DNA of 64,000 bases, taken from the NCBI GenBank assembly GCA_021613335.1, contig JAJTWR010000263.1, positions 1,577,501 through 1,641,500 of the forward strand, given 5' to 3'. Numbering within the stretch: position 1 is the first letter of the stretch; each line of letters starts with the position of its first letter. The translations under genes were made by a program, and so were the position numbers. Shown one piece after another: positions 47,300-60,481 of the stretch. The notes below the pieces were generated by a model. That model had not been told where the DNA came from, did no database searches, and saw only the letters and a program-made list of their open reading frames with translations. Source of the DNA: Whitmania pigra. Lineage: Eukaryota > Annelida > Clitellata > Hirudinida > Haemopidae.

Positions 47300-50200
47300 A
47301 TGGATTACGATGTCGAAGCTCACGAACGTGTGTTTCATCATATGGTCCGGGAATATGTTGTATGTTTTCTGATATTCTTTACCCTCTGCGCTTTGTCTTA
47401 TGCTATTCTTTCTGCTTTCAAAAGAAGGCCTGAAAGAGATGAATATTCTGTGGCATATGAGGATGCTGTGGTTTGCAAGGCTTCTTTACTTGCCTGCACA
47501 TTTACTTTTGCAGTTTCGGTCGGAGCCATTTTTCTTCTGCCCATGTCCATAATTGCAAATGAGGCCATTCTTAGTTTCCCAAACAGTTACTACCTCCAAT
47601 GGCTCAATTCGTCTCTCATTTATACTTTGTGGAATTACATATTTCTCTTTTCAAATCTTTCTCTTTTTGTTCTGATGCCGTTCGCTTATTTTCTAGTAGA
47701 GTCTGAAGGGTTTCCCGGTTCAAAGAAAGGCGTCATGCCTCGAGTTTATGAGGCACTTCTGGTGTTCATACTGTTTTGCGTAGTCTTGGGCGGATTAGCT
47801 GTTGTTGTATTTGCTCTCACATCTGGGAACAACAGTCAGTTTCTGATTGAAGTCATCCTGGACATAAAGAATGTTTATCTGTTTTATCTGTGCTCCATTG
47901 TTTCATTTGTTGGGGTTGCCATGCTGCTCATATGCACTCCTCTCGGGTTCACGAGGTTGTTTTCAGTTATTGGGGAGTTCATAAAAACTCCGGACGATCT
48001 GCAGACTAGGTACGGCGGCGACATCGACCGGGCCGTCATCGAAGAAGCCACGAGGGCCAAACGCAAACAGTCTTCACTTTTGATATGTGATACCTCAAAT
48101 GGGTGAGTTTTCATAAAATCAATTTGTTGATTTTCAGAATGATTATTTATTAAAGAGTGGACTTTGTATTTACTCTTCTGAATGAGAAATTATTTTGATT
48201 TGAATAATTTATATTTTTAATGATTGACTTCTGCTGTAAATATGAGTCTTCTTTATGATTTTCTGTTGTAATAGCAATGAGACAATTCTGCTTTAACATT
48301 TAACAGTTTAAAGTCCTGCTGCAGTTGCATTTTATTTTGTTTTGATCATAAAATGAATTAATTATTTAATGATACTAGAAGTCTTCATTTATAAGAAATC
48401 CACATATTTATAATTAATCTGCCTGCTTTGTGAGATCAAAACATTAATACAAGTCATATTAATTAATTAGTACAAGTACCCAAGTAGTCAACATTTGTTA
48501 TTTGTACATGCAAATTTTAGACAGGCATTAATTAATTAAAGTCATGTCATTAACCCCTAATTTCCTAGTAATTTGTGGTACAATTTCATGCATTTTCTTG
48601 AAGCTCAGCATTTCGTGTGATACCAATTCTTTAAAAAAAACTTCTCAATTTTACAGCTTTTAAATCTTGAGCTAAAGAGAATTTAAAAGATAATATAATG
48701 TGAAATATTGAAAATTCTTCATCAGAGTGACATTTGTCTACTATACCTAACGACATTGTCACGATGTCGCAATGTTCATTCTGTGTTTCTCCGTAATGCA
48801 TGTTTGTTGTCTTGTTTTTATTTTGAGGCCTCATCAGCCAACATGTTTACAGCTACTCTCTCTTTCTCTGTGATTTATGAGAGCAGCTGATGTGGTTGTT
48901 CCTATTAAGTGGCCATCAATTTGATTGTTGTCTTGATTCCTGCATTTTGCTCTTTCAAGCTTTATTTTGTGCTACTTTCATTTTTGAATACATTGTGATA
49001 TCTTCAGAGATTCTCCAAAAGCAAAAAGTGCATTTGGACAGAATTCATTTTTGTTTTATGTTATTGGATGGTGATGACAATAATTATAGCTAGTGTTGCT
49101 TGACGTTCTCTTGATGAAATGTAGCCCATATTTTTGGCCATTAGTCGTTGGCAAATTAGTCAATAGTCCTGATTGATGAACTCAATGTTCTGACAGTTGT
49201 GAACAATTAAGCATTGATGAGTTGAGTTCAGAATAAAACGTGGTGCTCACAGAAACTTTAAAAAATTGTCTTAACAATGAGTTCCCAGTTTTGAATTTTG
49301 AAGCTTTTTGATATTCAAGTGAAAGCACTCAAATTGCATTGGAGGACTTCACCAAGGAATGATGATGATGGTGGTGGTGGTGATGATGATGATGATGATA
49401 ATGAAGGCAATGCATAAGGTACACAAAACCATCTTAAAATGCATTATGTGGGCATGAATCATTTCGATTTTGTTTGTTTATTCATGTTATGACTCCAGAC
49501 TTTTTACAATTTTTGCCACACCATTTTTTTGAGGTTTTTGTGAAAAGAAAAGTTGAAATTCTGTTCAATAATTTATTAAATTAGAATTTTTTATTCTATC
49601 AGTTTGTTTATTTATTTCATAAACCAATCAAATTAATATAACCATTAATTAATTAACTGTTAATTAAAATTAACTATTAATTTTGCTACAACTCAGTCGC
49701 AAGAGAACAGGATCGGACGGACCTTACGGAGGTATTTACAACCCGGTGCAGGCAGTTTACATGACGAGGAGAAGGAGGAAAGCAAAGGCAGACGAGCATC
49801 TTTCCAATCCTCCGCAATCGGACGCTCCACTCACGCTGACCTACGAACTGCTCTCTTCATTTCGACAGAAGCTGGAAAGAACCCAGCGGATGATTTTTCT
49901 GAGAAGGAAGATTTTCTATCCTATCGCCATGTTGGTGGTACTTGTGCTGATGGCTATTTCCCTCTTCATGGTGATCGTAAACACGGGACAACTGCTGATC
50001 GGCTGGAAAGTTTTCAAGAATGAAACTTCTCAGCTTAATCTGGGAGCGTCGTCACTTTCAGTATTTGGTCCGATCGGGGCAGGCGTCGAAACGATTGTCA
50101 TCCTTTATCTTTTCCTAACATCTATCGTCGGCTTCTACAGTCTGCCGTTTTCATGCAGGTTGGTCCTTGGTCTAATTGATCTTATTATTGATAGTTGAAA

Positions 50201-50574
50201 ACAGCATATCATTTGACTTGATATCTTAATCACCTTTCAACAGGCTCACTCCAAAATGCAAAGACACTCCAATAACGAAGCTCATAATCAACTGCGCCAT
50301 CATTCTCATACTGAGTTTGGCCCTGCCCGTTCTCTCCCGAACTCTCGGCATTACGAACTTCGATCTGCTGGGAAACTACGGGCAGTTAAAATGGCTGGAA
50401 TACACCTACGTCATCATAACTTACAACATCATGTTCGTCGTCGTCGTGGCTCTGTGTCTCGTAAACAACTACAAGAGATCTGTTCACAGTGTCATTATAC
50501 CTGAGATAAAGAAGCATTTTGATTCCTCACTGCCCACTCAGATTCAACATATCATTTCTCTCAAGAGCTCATGA
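47300..50574 (+). CDS. LMBR1: LMBR1/LMBR1L-family multi-pass membrane protein
   Basis: Coding exons 47300-48102, 49697-50158 and 50244-50574, 531 aa. About nine hydrophobic helices (VVCFLIFFTLCALSYAIL, LLACTFTFAVSVGAIFLL, YIFLFSNLSLFVLMPFAYF and others). Signatures shared with vertebrate LMBR1/LMBR1L: SIIANEAILSFPNSYYLQWL, FLVESEGFPGSKKG, LLICTPLGFTRLF and, near the end, LSRTLGITNFDLLGNYGQ. Family knowledge: LMBR1L binds lipocalin-1 and modulates Wnt signalling; LMBR1 itself is best known because a limb enhancer lies in one of its introns. I start at MDYDVEAHERVF because this aligns with the vertebrate N-terminus; an in-frame upstream opening at 47180 lies before a likely acceptor and is probably not used. 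A basic, Arg-rich loop (MTRRRRKAKADEH) in exon 2 is longer than in vertebrates. Confidence 0.92.
49360..49405 (+). repeat. (GAT/GGT)n tract in an LMBR1 intron
   Basis: Short run of GATGATGATGGTGGTGGTG followed by more GAT units in the first coding intron. Confidence 0.8.
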
Positions 50575-52212
50575 GGCATTATTACCGCATTGAATTCATT
50601 CCATGACTAGCGTTCCCATGACAACCGTTAGTGTCGGGCAACATAAAAGTCATCAGATTATTCTCATTTCATCAGATGAGATGAAAGGACTTTAGAAAAG
50701 TTATCGAAGATCTCTTGAATTGTTGTGCACTAAGAAAATGACTTCATTGTATTGTTGATCTCCTGCTTTGTCTGGGTGTTTCCTGCACATCACATTTCAT
50801 CCAGCCCTGTTAGGAGTTTTGTTTTAACTTTATGTCTAGTCCAAGAGCAACTTGTAAAGCAATGTTCAGTTGGTCTTGTGAATACGATTCAACGATTCGC
50901 TTAAACATGTCCGTGGACTTTGCAACATCTATTTGCCGATCGCAACTTGTCGTGCTTAGTGCTTACGTTTACGTTCAAAATCAAGAAGCGTATCAAATTG
51001 TTTTCAAGTTCTCGTCGGGCAAGTGGTCTTCGTGCTTCGTGCTATGTCGCTTCTTGAGATTAAAACAAAGTCGTTGATATTATAGGGTCAACAAAGAGCT
51101 GCAAATGATTCACATTGGCACATAATTGCTCAACTATTTGTGGGACTTATAATTTGTATTGCCGTGTTTGTAAATCATAATTGCCGTCGATAATGAATTC
51201 CTCGTTGACTGTCTTTCTTCCTATTTATTTTTATTTCTAGGACTGTATCAATCTTTCTAATGATTTTGGTTAAATTAAGGTTATATTTATTTATTCTTTA
51301 GAAAGCTAGAATTGGACTTCTGGGCGAGTTGTGTTTTGTCTCCTTCTTGCCAGCCCAACTTATATTTTTGCCAACGTTTCAACGTTGTAATTAATTATTT
51401 ACAATGAGCAGGAAATTACGATATTTTTCTGAAGAAGTTAATAAGTATTATGAATTTTTTGATGATTTTGAAGCAAATGGCACATTCTACTTGTAGTTTG
51501 GGTGTGGTTTTGCTTTTTGATCTACTAGGTTGAGAGACCTGATTTACTTGAAGGCACCAAGAAATGCTTGAGGGGAATAAGGATCAACTGACAACCAGTT
51601 TAGGAATCTAGTGGATGAGTTGCCGGGTTGTGGCGGTATGCTAGGCTTGTGTTGCGCGGTGGGTTTGGGATTCAGTGTTTCCTCTGCCTTGCAGTTTTCA
51701 AGGGGTTTCTAGCACGCGGGAAGACGGTCGACTTGCGTCTTACGTCTGGGTATGCAACGCTTGCATTGAAGGAGCGATTCAGCTACTTGGGCCTGATGTG
51801 CACCCATCCAAAAATGAGGCAATGAGCTCATGAATGGTGTCACATTAAAGATATGTTAGGTATCTTGTAAAATTTTGAGCTGAACTAAACATTTCTCAAT
51901 TAAGACCATTTACAAGTTTTTTGCCCATTGCACGGAGATAAAGATTTTGCTTTACAATTTATGATTTATCACAAATGCTTTTGCTCGGTCTAGAAAATTG
52001 CGCGAGACACTGAAATTATTTTATAACTATAGTGCGTATGAAAAACTAGGAATTAAATATTTTGACAAATAAAGTCAGAAATATTTTTAAGCACCACTCC
52101 AAGACTTTTTAACTTACAACTTTAGCATTTTAACTATTCTTTGTTATTGTTTTTCTTATTTGATCGCATATAACTGCATTTACGCGTATAAGTTTACTGA
52201 AATTTTAGAGAA
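50575..52212. other. 3' UTR of LMBR1 and intergenic, no gene seen
   Basis: Two open stretches (50832-51077, 51628-51825) have no domain resemblance and no supporting splice context. They sit between two same-strand genes and probably belong to the LMBR1 3' UTR and the CDC16 promoter. Confidence 0.5.
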
Positions 52213-55200
52213 ATGGAAAATGGCAACGTACAACAACCATTTGATTTAAGTCAATTTCGGCAAATGATAAAGCCGTACATTGAAAGGGTCTGTTATTCTC
52301 TGTTTTTGCATTAAAGTGAAAATCTCATTTGTTTATGATCAGTATTGCTAAATATTTGCATTCATTGCTTATAATAACTTAATTAGTGAAGTTAAAGCTT
52401 GACTTTTGCATTCTTTCACTATAGTTTAATTTTGCCAAAATGTGTTTTCAGCATCAACTGGAAACAGCATTGTTTTGGTTTGACAAGTTGATCACTGTAT
52501 CATGCGGTAATCATGTTTGATTTTACACTTGTGACAGTAAATAAATAAATGTAGGGACATAGCTGATTTATGAAAGCAATAATATGTCATTGTGTCATCT
52601 GTGATTATATGATAAACAAGATTTTTACTTGAAAAGGTGAACCACAAGATGTTTACTGGTATGCTGACACATTATTTAAGACAGCCCAATATCACAGGGC
52701 TGTGAGGTTACTTGATAGATATCGTATGCCCGAGGTAAAATTACAAATTTCATAAGTTTCGTTAGATTTGTATCTGACATATTTTTAGCTAAATTATTTT
52801 GCTATTGTCATATTGTAGAGGTTTGCTGCAGCAAAATTTTTGAAGGCCAAATGTCATGTGAGTTAAGTTTTGTAATCATCTGATAAGTGATCATCTGTTG
52901 TTATTAATTGTTTATAACTGATCATTAATTTACAGTTTGAATCTAAAGAGTTTGATGATGCAATCAATGTTCTTGCTGATTTCGAGGCGGATGAGGAAAG
53001 AAAATTTGACAAGCAATCAGAAGTGATTGAAGGCATGCCTCCACGAGATGTAAGCAGACAACTATTTGAAGCTAAACGATTTTAAACGCCGAGAGCAACA
53101 AATTAATAAAATTACCATTCGTACACATTCTTGTGCCCAAGTAATACCTAGAATCCTATTATTCAATTTAGTTACACCTGAAATCTAATCTTGTGGCTTC
53201 AGCATTATTTTGTCATATTATTGCCATTATTCAATTTAGTTGCAAGTGACTCATAATAAGAACTCATTGCTACAATATTATTGTATTAACAGAATGTAAA
53301 CTGAACCTGTGATTAACATTAGGGTGAAACATTAACTTAAAACTCATTGTAGGCTTCTCTGGAGAGTTCCATAATGCTACTGAAGGCCCAAGTTTATGAA
53401 ATTCTTGAGAACAGAGAATTTGCACTGAAATATTACAAGAAAGCTCTCAAGTTGGATGTAAAATGTTACCAGGCGTTCAAACATCTCGTACAGAATCACA
53501 TGCTGTCTGCTGAGGAGGGTAGGAATTAATTAGTAATTGTGGCTTCAAGGTTATGTAAAATAACATTTAAATAATGACAAGTACAACATCAGTATTAATA
53601 GCAATAATTTGCGTCATTAAATTTTTCCAAGTATGTTATTATTATTATTTACGAAATGCTGTGAAATGCAGTGAATTGCCAATTGAATGCAAGCATGAAT
53701 TGTTGATTGGAAAATGGCATGGGAATACCAGTTAAAAACGTTTATTCTGTATAAACCAATTGATATTGTCCTTTATTTCAGAGGGCAGGTTGATGCAGGA
53801 GCTGAAGTATGACAGTTGTTCGAATGCGTACGAGCGAGACATGGTCAAGTACCTCTACGAGAGCCTCCTTAAGAAGGTTTGTTTTATTTAATTATGCTTC
53901 TTTATCTCATCTCATTTCTTGTGTTTATATTTATTTTAAATGGAATTTTATTGAATATGTATGTAGATTATTTATTGTTATATGCCATCTTAAATACTTT
54001 ATCCATTATGGTTTGCCTTGATTTGAGAATTTGTTTGCAGCTCGACAAACCGAGGAATCCCCCTCGCAGCTTGTCTTGTTTCTCGAGCAGCATGGACATG
54101 CTCATCGCTCAGGCAGAATCCTATTTCTACAACTGCAACTTCGACACTTGTTACAAACTCACGAGGAGGTGACGATGCGTTCTTGTGATGATGTGCGTCT
54201 GGATGATTTATTTTTATGATGTAATTAGATTAATGCTGAAGTTCAATATGCTTTAAAACTGTCAAATAACGTTGATGAAGTGATGCCATTCCATTGATGG
54301 CTTGAATAACTAATGTGGTTATAAATAACTTTTTTGTAGCATCCTGTCTAAAGATCTCTTCAACCCTCAATGTCTCCCTCTGCACATTGGTGTTCTCATA
54401 GAGCTCAAAATGAATAATGGTAAACAATGCAACATTTTTAAACAACATTTTTAACTGACAGAATATCATTAGGTGAATAACTTGATAAAAGAGGCTCATT
54501 TTTCAATCTGCAGAGCTCTTCTACCTTGCTCATCAGCTCATTGCCTTGTATCCCAAAAAGGAAGTGAGTGATGGTTATATTTAGAAACGAATAAATAACA
54601 ACAATTAATAACCAAAGCAGTTCTTAGAGCATCAATCTTAACGAATTATTTTTCAGCTGGCCTGGTATGCCGTAGCGGCCTATTACTTTTCCATCGGCAA
54701 ACAAGATCCAGTGAGGAAATACATTGGAAAAGCGACGTCCATAAACAGGATCTTTGGTTACGCGTGGCTCTTGTACGGTCACTCGTTCGGTGTCGAAAAT
54801 GAACACGATCAGGCCATGGCTGCTTACTTTACAGCTTCAAAGATAATGGAAGGGTGACCAGATTATTGAATACTAATTTGTTTAGATTAAGTATTTATTT
54901 TATTTTGTCAAAGTGACACTCTAATAGGTTTTAAACTTTTATTATCTTTCTTCATCAAGGTGTCACCTTCCGCTGTTGTATATAGGACTCGAGTACGGAT
55001 TGACGAACAACGCAAAACTCGCAGAAAAGTTCTTCAACGAGGCCCTCAGGATTGCACCGGACGACCCTTTCGTGCTCCACGAGATTGGAGTCGTTGCCTT
55101 CCAGAACCAACAGTTGGATTCCTGATTAATTTCCTGCATAAGTTTATTATTTACTTAAAATTAATTTATTCATTAAAACAAATGTGCTAATTTGTTAGCT

Positions 55201-56202
55201 GTAAATGGTTTTGTATTTTGTTATTACAATTTTTATTGCAGTTTTGCATAATTTATAATATTAATCTTCTTAATGTCTTTATTTCAGGTACCAAACTGCA
55301 GAGGACTGTTTTTTGAATGCAATAAAGAAGTTCAATGGCATCAATGCAAACCTGAAGTCAGAGAAATGGGAGCCTTTCTTCAATAACTTGGGACACGTCT
55401 GCAGAAAGCTCAAGTGATTCATTTTGTCGATGAACTTGTTTTTAAACTTTTCTGATTTAATGTCAAATACAACGATGTTTCTCGTTGCAGAAAGTATGAT
55501 GAGTCCATAATGTACCACTTGGAGGCACTGGCCATAATACCAAACAACGCCTCGACGTACTCGTCTCTCGGATTCACTCATGCGCTGAAAGGAGATTTTC
55601 AAGAGGCTGTCGAATGCTTTCACAAGGTTTTAGGCTTATTTTCGTATTTTATTGATAACGTGTCATACCATAATAACATTACAATAACCCCGTTTAATTT
55701 TATCGACACCTTATTATTTTTATATGGTAAAGTACTAAATAAGCTTAGTCGATTTGCTTCTGTTGTGTTCAAGATGTAATTTTTATTATTAATTCTTTCA
55801 CAGTCGTTGGGACTACGCAAGGATGACTCCTTCACAACAACAATGTTGAACATTGTCGTGGAACAACTGGTATTGGAAGAAAAACCATATCCAGGTAAAT
55901 GCTATGATTAATTTTATGTCCGTTGCACGTTCATCAGTGGATTAAGGACGGAAACATTTCATGAAGAAATTGACTTTCTCTTTTAGAGTTTCAATTTCTT
56001 TCTATTTTCAGATCTTCCAGACGTGCTCCCTGAACACACGTTATTTGACTTGAAGCTCAAGGGATTTGACACAACAACTGCAGGAAATGCTGAGATGGCC
56101 ATCAGATCATCAGAAGATATTCATTTTGAATTTGAAAATTCTCCACAAATTCTGGCACCAGACTCATATTCAATACAAGACGAGGAAATGGAGGATGCCT
56201 GA
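52213..56202 (+). CDS. CDC16: CDC16/APC6, TPR subunit of the anaphase-promoting complex
   Basis: Sixteen exons in continuous frame: 52213-52287, 52452-52506, 52637-52734, 52819-52857, 52936-53049, 53353-53518, 53782-53876, 54041-54168, 54340-54419, 54514-54563, 54657-54853, 54960-55112, 55288-55413, 55491-55626, 55804-55894 and 56012-56202; 597 aa, against about 620 in human. TPR repeats run through the protein: DVYWYADTLFKTAQYHRAVR, ALKYYKKALKLDVKCYQAF, YGHSFGVENEHDQAMAAYF, CHLPLLYIGLEYGLTNNAKL, and GHVCRKLKKYDESI..HLEAL with STYSSLGF. These match human CDC16 block by block. Role: scaffold/arm TPR subunit of the APC/C ubiquitin ligase that triggers mitotic exit, acting as a dimer with CDC26. 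The C-terminal tail is acidic and divergent. An AATAAA lies about 25 bp past the stop. Confidence 0.96.
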
Positions 56203-56310
56203 TTGTGACAGTGTTTGCTTCTGTTCAAATAATAAAAATTCTGTTCCTGTATTTGGACCGTGCAAATGGTAAATATATAATGGGTCTGATTGGCAGGGCT
56301 ATGATCAATG

Positions 56311-56438
56311 AAACCATCACTATACTTCATCACCATAGCAATTCAATCACTATCCTTCATCCCTATAGCAATTCAATCACAATCCTTCATCCCCATAGCA
56401 ATTCAATCACTATCCTTCATCACCATAGCAATTCAATT
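56311..56438 (+). repeat. 30-bp tandem repeat 3' of CDC16
   Basis: Four-plus copies of a 30-bp unit containing CCATAGCAATTCAATCACTA, in register at 56331, 56361, 56391 and 56421. All frames stay open because 30 is a multiple of three; the ORFs are not supported as genes. Confidence 0.95.
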
Positions 56439-57303
56439 TTTACAGCTGCAGCACCATGTTAGGGTCAAAATGTTGTTTATGCACTACAACTTCACAACTG
56501 TGGCAAACGCAACTTCACACCTGAAACACACAGGAGCACATTTTATTATTTGTGAATTACGCATTATAGGGAAGCATATTAGGGAAGGTATACAGGCCAA
56601 AGATCTATCAAAAAATGCAAATATTGGTTTATATTTCTGTTTCCTTACCGAGTTACACAACACAAGAGCTGTAAGATCATAGTCGGCTGGGTCAGAACCA
56701 CACCTCACCCTACTGAAACAAATTGGCTAATATCACCACAAGTGACCCAACAAACTCGCATGTTAAACAGCTTTGAGCCAACCACAATCACTTTCTATCA
56801 CAATCTTCCACTAAATACACAGAATGGGCTTCCAAACCTGGCCAACCAAACACCATAAGGTCCATTTTTAATGCTTCTGGTCATTTTAGCTGCAAACAAC
56901 ACCCAAAAAATTGAAATGCACAATTCATCACAAGTGCTGCCATTAAGTTATAAATTATACTTTTCCAAAGGCAACATCAAAAGAAAATTATTGCAAAATC
57001 GACACACAAAACCAGCCGAAGCGTCGAGTACCCAGAGAAACTACGAACTTTAAAGCAACGATCGACCATTCCAAACAAAATGTTAGCAATGGAAACCAGT
57101 TCGTTCTATATTCTTTGAAGCAATGATCTACCAAATCTAATTGAAATCAGTTTAAAGTCTGTGTAAAAAAAATATGAAATCTGTCCATCATGGCTTTCCC
57201 CATGGTTGATTGTAGAGAATCCTCAATAAACTATAAAAAGAAAATGTAGAATTTGAGATTTTATTTATTTGTTTATTTCAACACTTACATTATAACAGCA
57301 GCA
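56439..57303. other. Convergent intergenic region, no gene seen
   Basis: Between the 3' ends of CDC16 (plus) and the lamin gene (minus). Small ORFs only. Confidence 0.5.
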
Positions 57304-57309
57304 TTTATT
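57304..57309 (-). terminator. Poly(A) signal of the lamin gene
   Basis: AATAAA on the minus strand about 60 bp past the predicted lamin stop codon. Confidence 0.7.
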
Positions 57310-57369
57310 CAAGGCTATTTTCAAAGTTATTTTACATAAACATTGTAACTGGTGATAGTATTACATCGA

Positions 57370-60300
57370 TTATCCCATCATACTGAGGAAGGATAACCAT
57401 CCTTTGCCTGAGCCTCTCGATTGGTTGATCTGAAATGCACACATTTAACTTTAGTCTTCTAAATATAGATATATAATCATCACCTAAACTACTTACAGAG
57501 CTCTCAGCATCATATCTGGTCAAAGATGATGATGTTCTGATGACAGAACTCTTCTTCATGTCAAAAGAGGCAATCTCCTAAAAGGACAAATGATTAGTAA
57601 TTAAAAAACAAAGAATCACATCTTAGTCATCATCTAAATTTTACTTACTTCACCCTTCTGGTCCAAAAGAATTGCACTATTTGCATCCCCAACTTGCCAG
57701 GCCTGAGTCTTCATGACCAAATCAGTGGGAGGTGAGTGAGTCTGATCGGTGTCCGAGCTCCAAATCTGTTTATTAAACAACTCATGTCAGTTAGGCCTTT
57801 CAAAGTATGAATTCAAGAAGTTGATAGTACAAATGGAATAAGAATGGTTATAAAATATAATTAGAAGAGATCCAAATATAAAGCTGAGAAAGAGAGGTAT
57901 TCAATAGCAGCAAGCATTTTAGGATAAAAAATGTATAATTCAACTAACAGTTACTGATTGGCCAGGTTTAACATGAAGAGTCCTGTGGAACTTGTAAATG
58001 GTTTCATTGTCTCCACTCAGGACTTTTACCTGCCAACCTCCGATAGCCATTTCCTGTGCAATGGTAAAACATTAGGATATGAATGGATGCCCAAACAATA
58101 AATTAAAAAATTAAACGAGAATGCAGCCTGACCTTGTCATCAGAAGTGTTGACGAGTTTGACGAACTTTCCATCCGGACAAATCTCTTCAAACTTGATGG
58201 CATCCTTCGTTGTAGATGAGCACTGATACTCCACTCTTCCAGACGTGGACACTGAACTCGACCCATAAGGAGAATCTCCGTCCAAATCAACCCTCTTCCT
58301 CTTCCTTGATGACTCACCTCCTGGAGTTCCAATCCTCACAGAATATCCACTACCAGACTTCAGCCTTTTGAAGAAAATACAGCAACTTCAACTTTAAGCA
58401 ATACTCTAAATCAATTCAATAAGAACACAAATGCTCTAAAAATGCAAGTATTTCACACTAATGCATTGTTTAGCTACAATTATAAAGCACATCATTCCAA
58501 AAATTTACAATTTGTAAGTCAATCTCAGTTGCACAACTGACCACCAGAATCACATTGCTAGTGCACAACGCACATTCCGAACGGAGATCCCACCTTATTT
58601 CTTCGGCCTCCAGCAGCTTGCGATAAGCAGCAATTTCAGTGTCGAGCTTGATCTTGACGTCCATGAGATCCCTGTACTCCTCCATCTGCTCCTCGATGGT
58701 CTTCTTCAGCGACCTGATCTGAGCGTTCAACGAATCCGCCTCTGCCAAGTGCTCGTCTCTCTCCAGCTTCAACTGAGTTTCGAGGTCCCTCAGTTTGTTT
58801 TCATAGCTGTGAATCTGCAACGAGATGGAGCTATGAAGAAACAGTTGAAGCTAAAAGTAAAATAAAGCATGAACACCTACCAGGTTGTTGAGTCTCGAGA
58901 TTTCAGAGGACTGCTCGTCCACTCTCTTCCTGAGACTTCTCATCTCACTCAGCTGCTTTTCAGAGGAACCTTCGTTGCGAGAAGCTGCCTCCCTCAGTTC
59001 AGCATACTAATTAATAAACCAGTTGATACAAATTAATAAATAAGTTAATGCTATTATAACAACTATCACAAGCAACTAAAATCAAGTCAAATCGCCAGAT
59101 GAAATAAATGCGAATTTGTGTTGTAAATCGAAAGACAACCTTCTTTTCAAAAACTGCCTCAGTCTCAATCCTCATCATCTTGATTTGTTCCTCATTGTCC
59201 TCTCTGATCTGCTGAAGAGCTTCCCTCAGTCTGCTGTCGTATTCGTCCTGCAGTTTGCTGTCAACTTCTTCGACTACCACTCGAGAGTGTGCAAACGTCT
59301 CGCTTATCTCCTTCAAGGGTAATTATCAATACCAATTAGATAATTAGCTTATGTTATAACACTGCATAACCAATACTAAATCAGCTAACACCAAAGTGAT
59401 AATTAGCTTAAGTTATAAAATTGCCTAATCAATTGCATATCAATAAACCTCATTTGTAACCATTAACCAAAATTATTGTAAACTTTCAATCACTGGTGAA
59501 GGTAAAAAGCATAATTCAAATAATAAATTACAAATTATGGCCTCATTAAAAAATATATCTGCTTAAAAGTTGCAACACAGCAAAAAACTCTTAATTAGCA
59601 ACCTGCTCATGAAGTTGAGCTTTGAAAGCCACATCCTCCTTCATGCTCTGCAATCTGTTCTCCAAATCCACACGAGCTACAGTTTCCTCATCCAGGTTCT
59701 TCTTCGTGGTGGCCAACGTCTTGGCCATTCCATCCAACTCCTTCTTGAGTTTCTGTTTAAAAATTCGTATTAGTCCAGGAAGTGCCTTTTACTTCTGAAG
59801 TAATTGCTATTGTAGATAACAAAAATTAATAATTACATTAAATTCATCCTCCCAGTATCTTCTTTGGCTGACAGCTTCGTTGATTCTGGCCTGCTGTTGA
59901 GAAATTTGTGCCTCTGCACTGAGCAACTTGTGATTCGTGGAATCAAGATCTGCCTCCTTCAACTTCAATCTATAAAGGACAGTATTTGTATTATAATTTG
60001 ATTCCAGATGACTGGAGTAACAATTTGAATAAACAAGGAAAAAACATTACACAAAGCATTCAAATACTTACTTATCTCTTAGCTCATCTATCTCTTTTCG
60101 TAGACCAACATTTTCCATTTGTGACCTAGCCTTTTCCTTAGAGATGTCATCCAGAAGTTTTCTAGCACTAGCCAGCTCATCTTCAAACATACCCTTGATC
60201 TTGGATTTTTCTTTTGTAACAGATTCTTCGTGGGTAGTCACAACGCGGGAGAGTCGACCATTTTCAGTTTCCAGCTGTCTCACTCTCTCGATGTAAACGG

Positions 60301-60481
60301 CCAACCGGTCATTCAAAGAGGCAAGTTCGTTTTTCTCCTGGAGACGAGAAAGCACAGTGGGAGATGGAGGCCTCGCGGACCCGGTAGAACCTCGAGAAGA
60401 CGATAATGGAGTTGAAGTCACCATCCCAGATTTTGACGTCGTCAGGGTAGATGACGCCGATTTTTTTGATCTACTTGACAT
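57370..60481 (-). CDS. LMN: Nuclear lamin
   Basis: Eleven exons: 60481-60072, 59969-59837, 59752-59603, 59310-59140, 59006-58881, 58814-58594, 58364-58133, 58053-57949, 57765-57649, 57577-57497 and 57429-57370; 601 aa. Head with Ser/Thr-Pro sites; coil 1A start LQEKNELASLNDRLAVYIER; long heptad-repeat rod with lamin-type coil 1B; the conserved coil 2 end IKLDTEIAAYRKLLEAEEIR; a nuclear localisation signal SSRKRKRVD about 20 residues into the tail; and an Ig-fold lamin-tail domain (KFVKLVNTSDDKEMAIGGW ... VKPGQSVTIWSSDTDQTHSP). Lamins build the nuclear lamina under the inner nuclear membrane. The last exon as modelled ends GKGWLSFLSMMG, with no C-terminal CaaX box, and no frame of that exon offers one. 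The divergent neighbour is ClpX. Confidence 0.93.

Noticed and set aside
51628..51825. 65-codon ORF between LMBR1 and CDC16
   Set aside because: No domain resemblance, no splice context, and in the range expected by chance.
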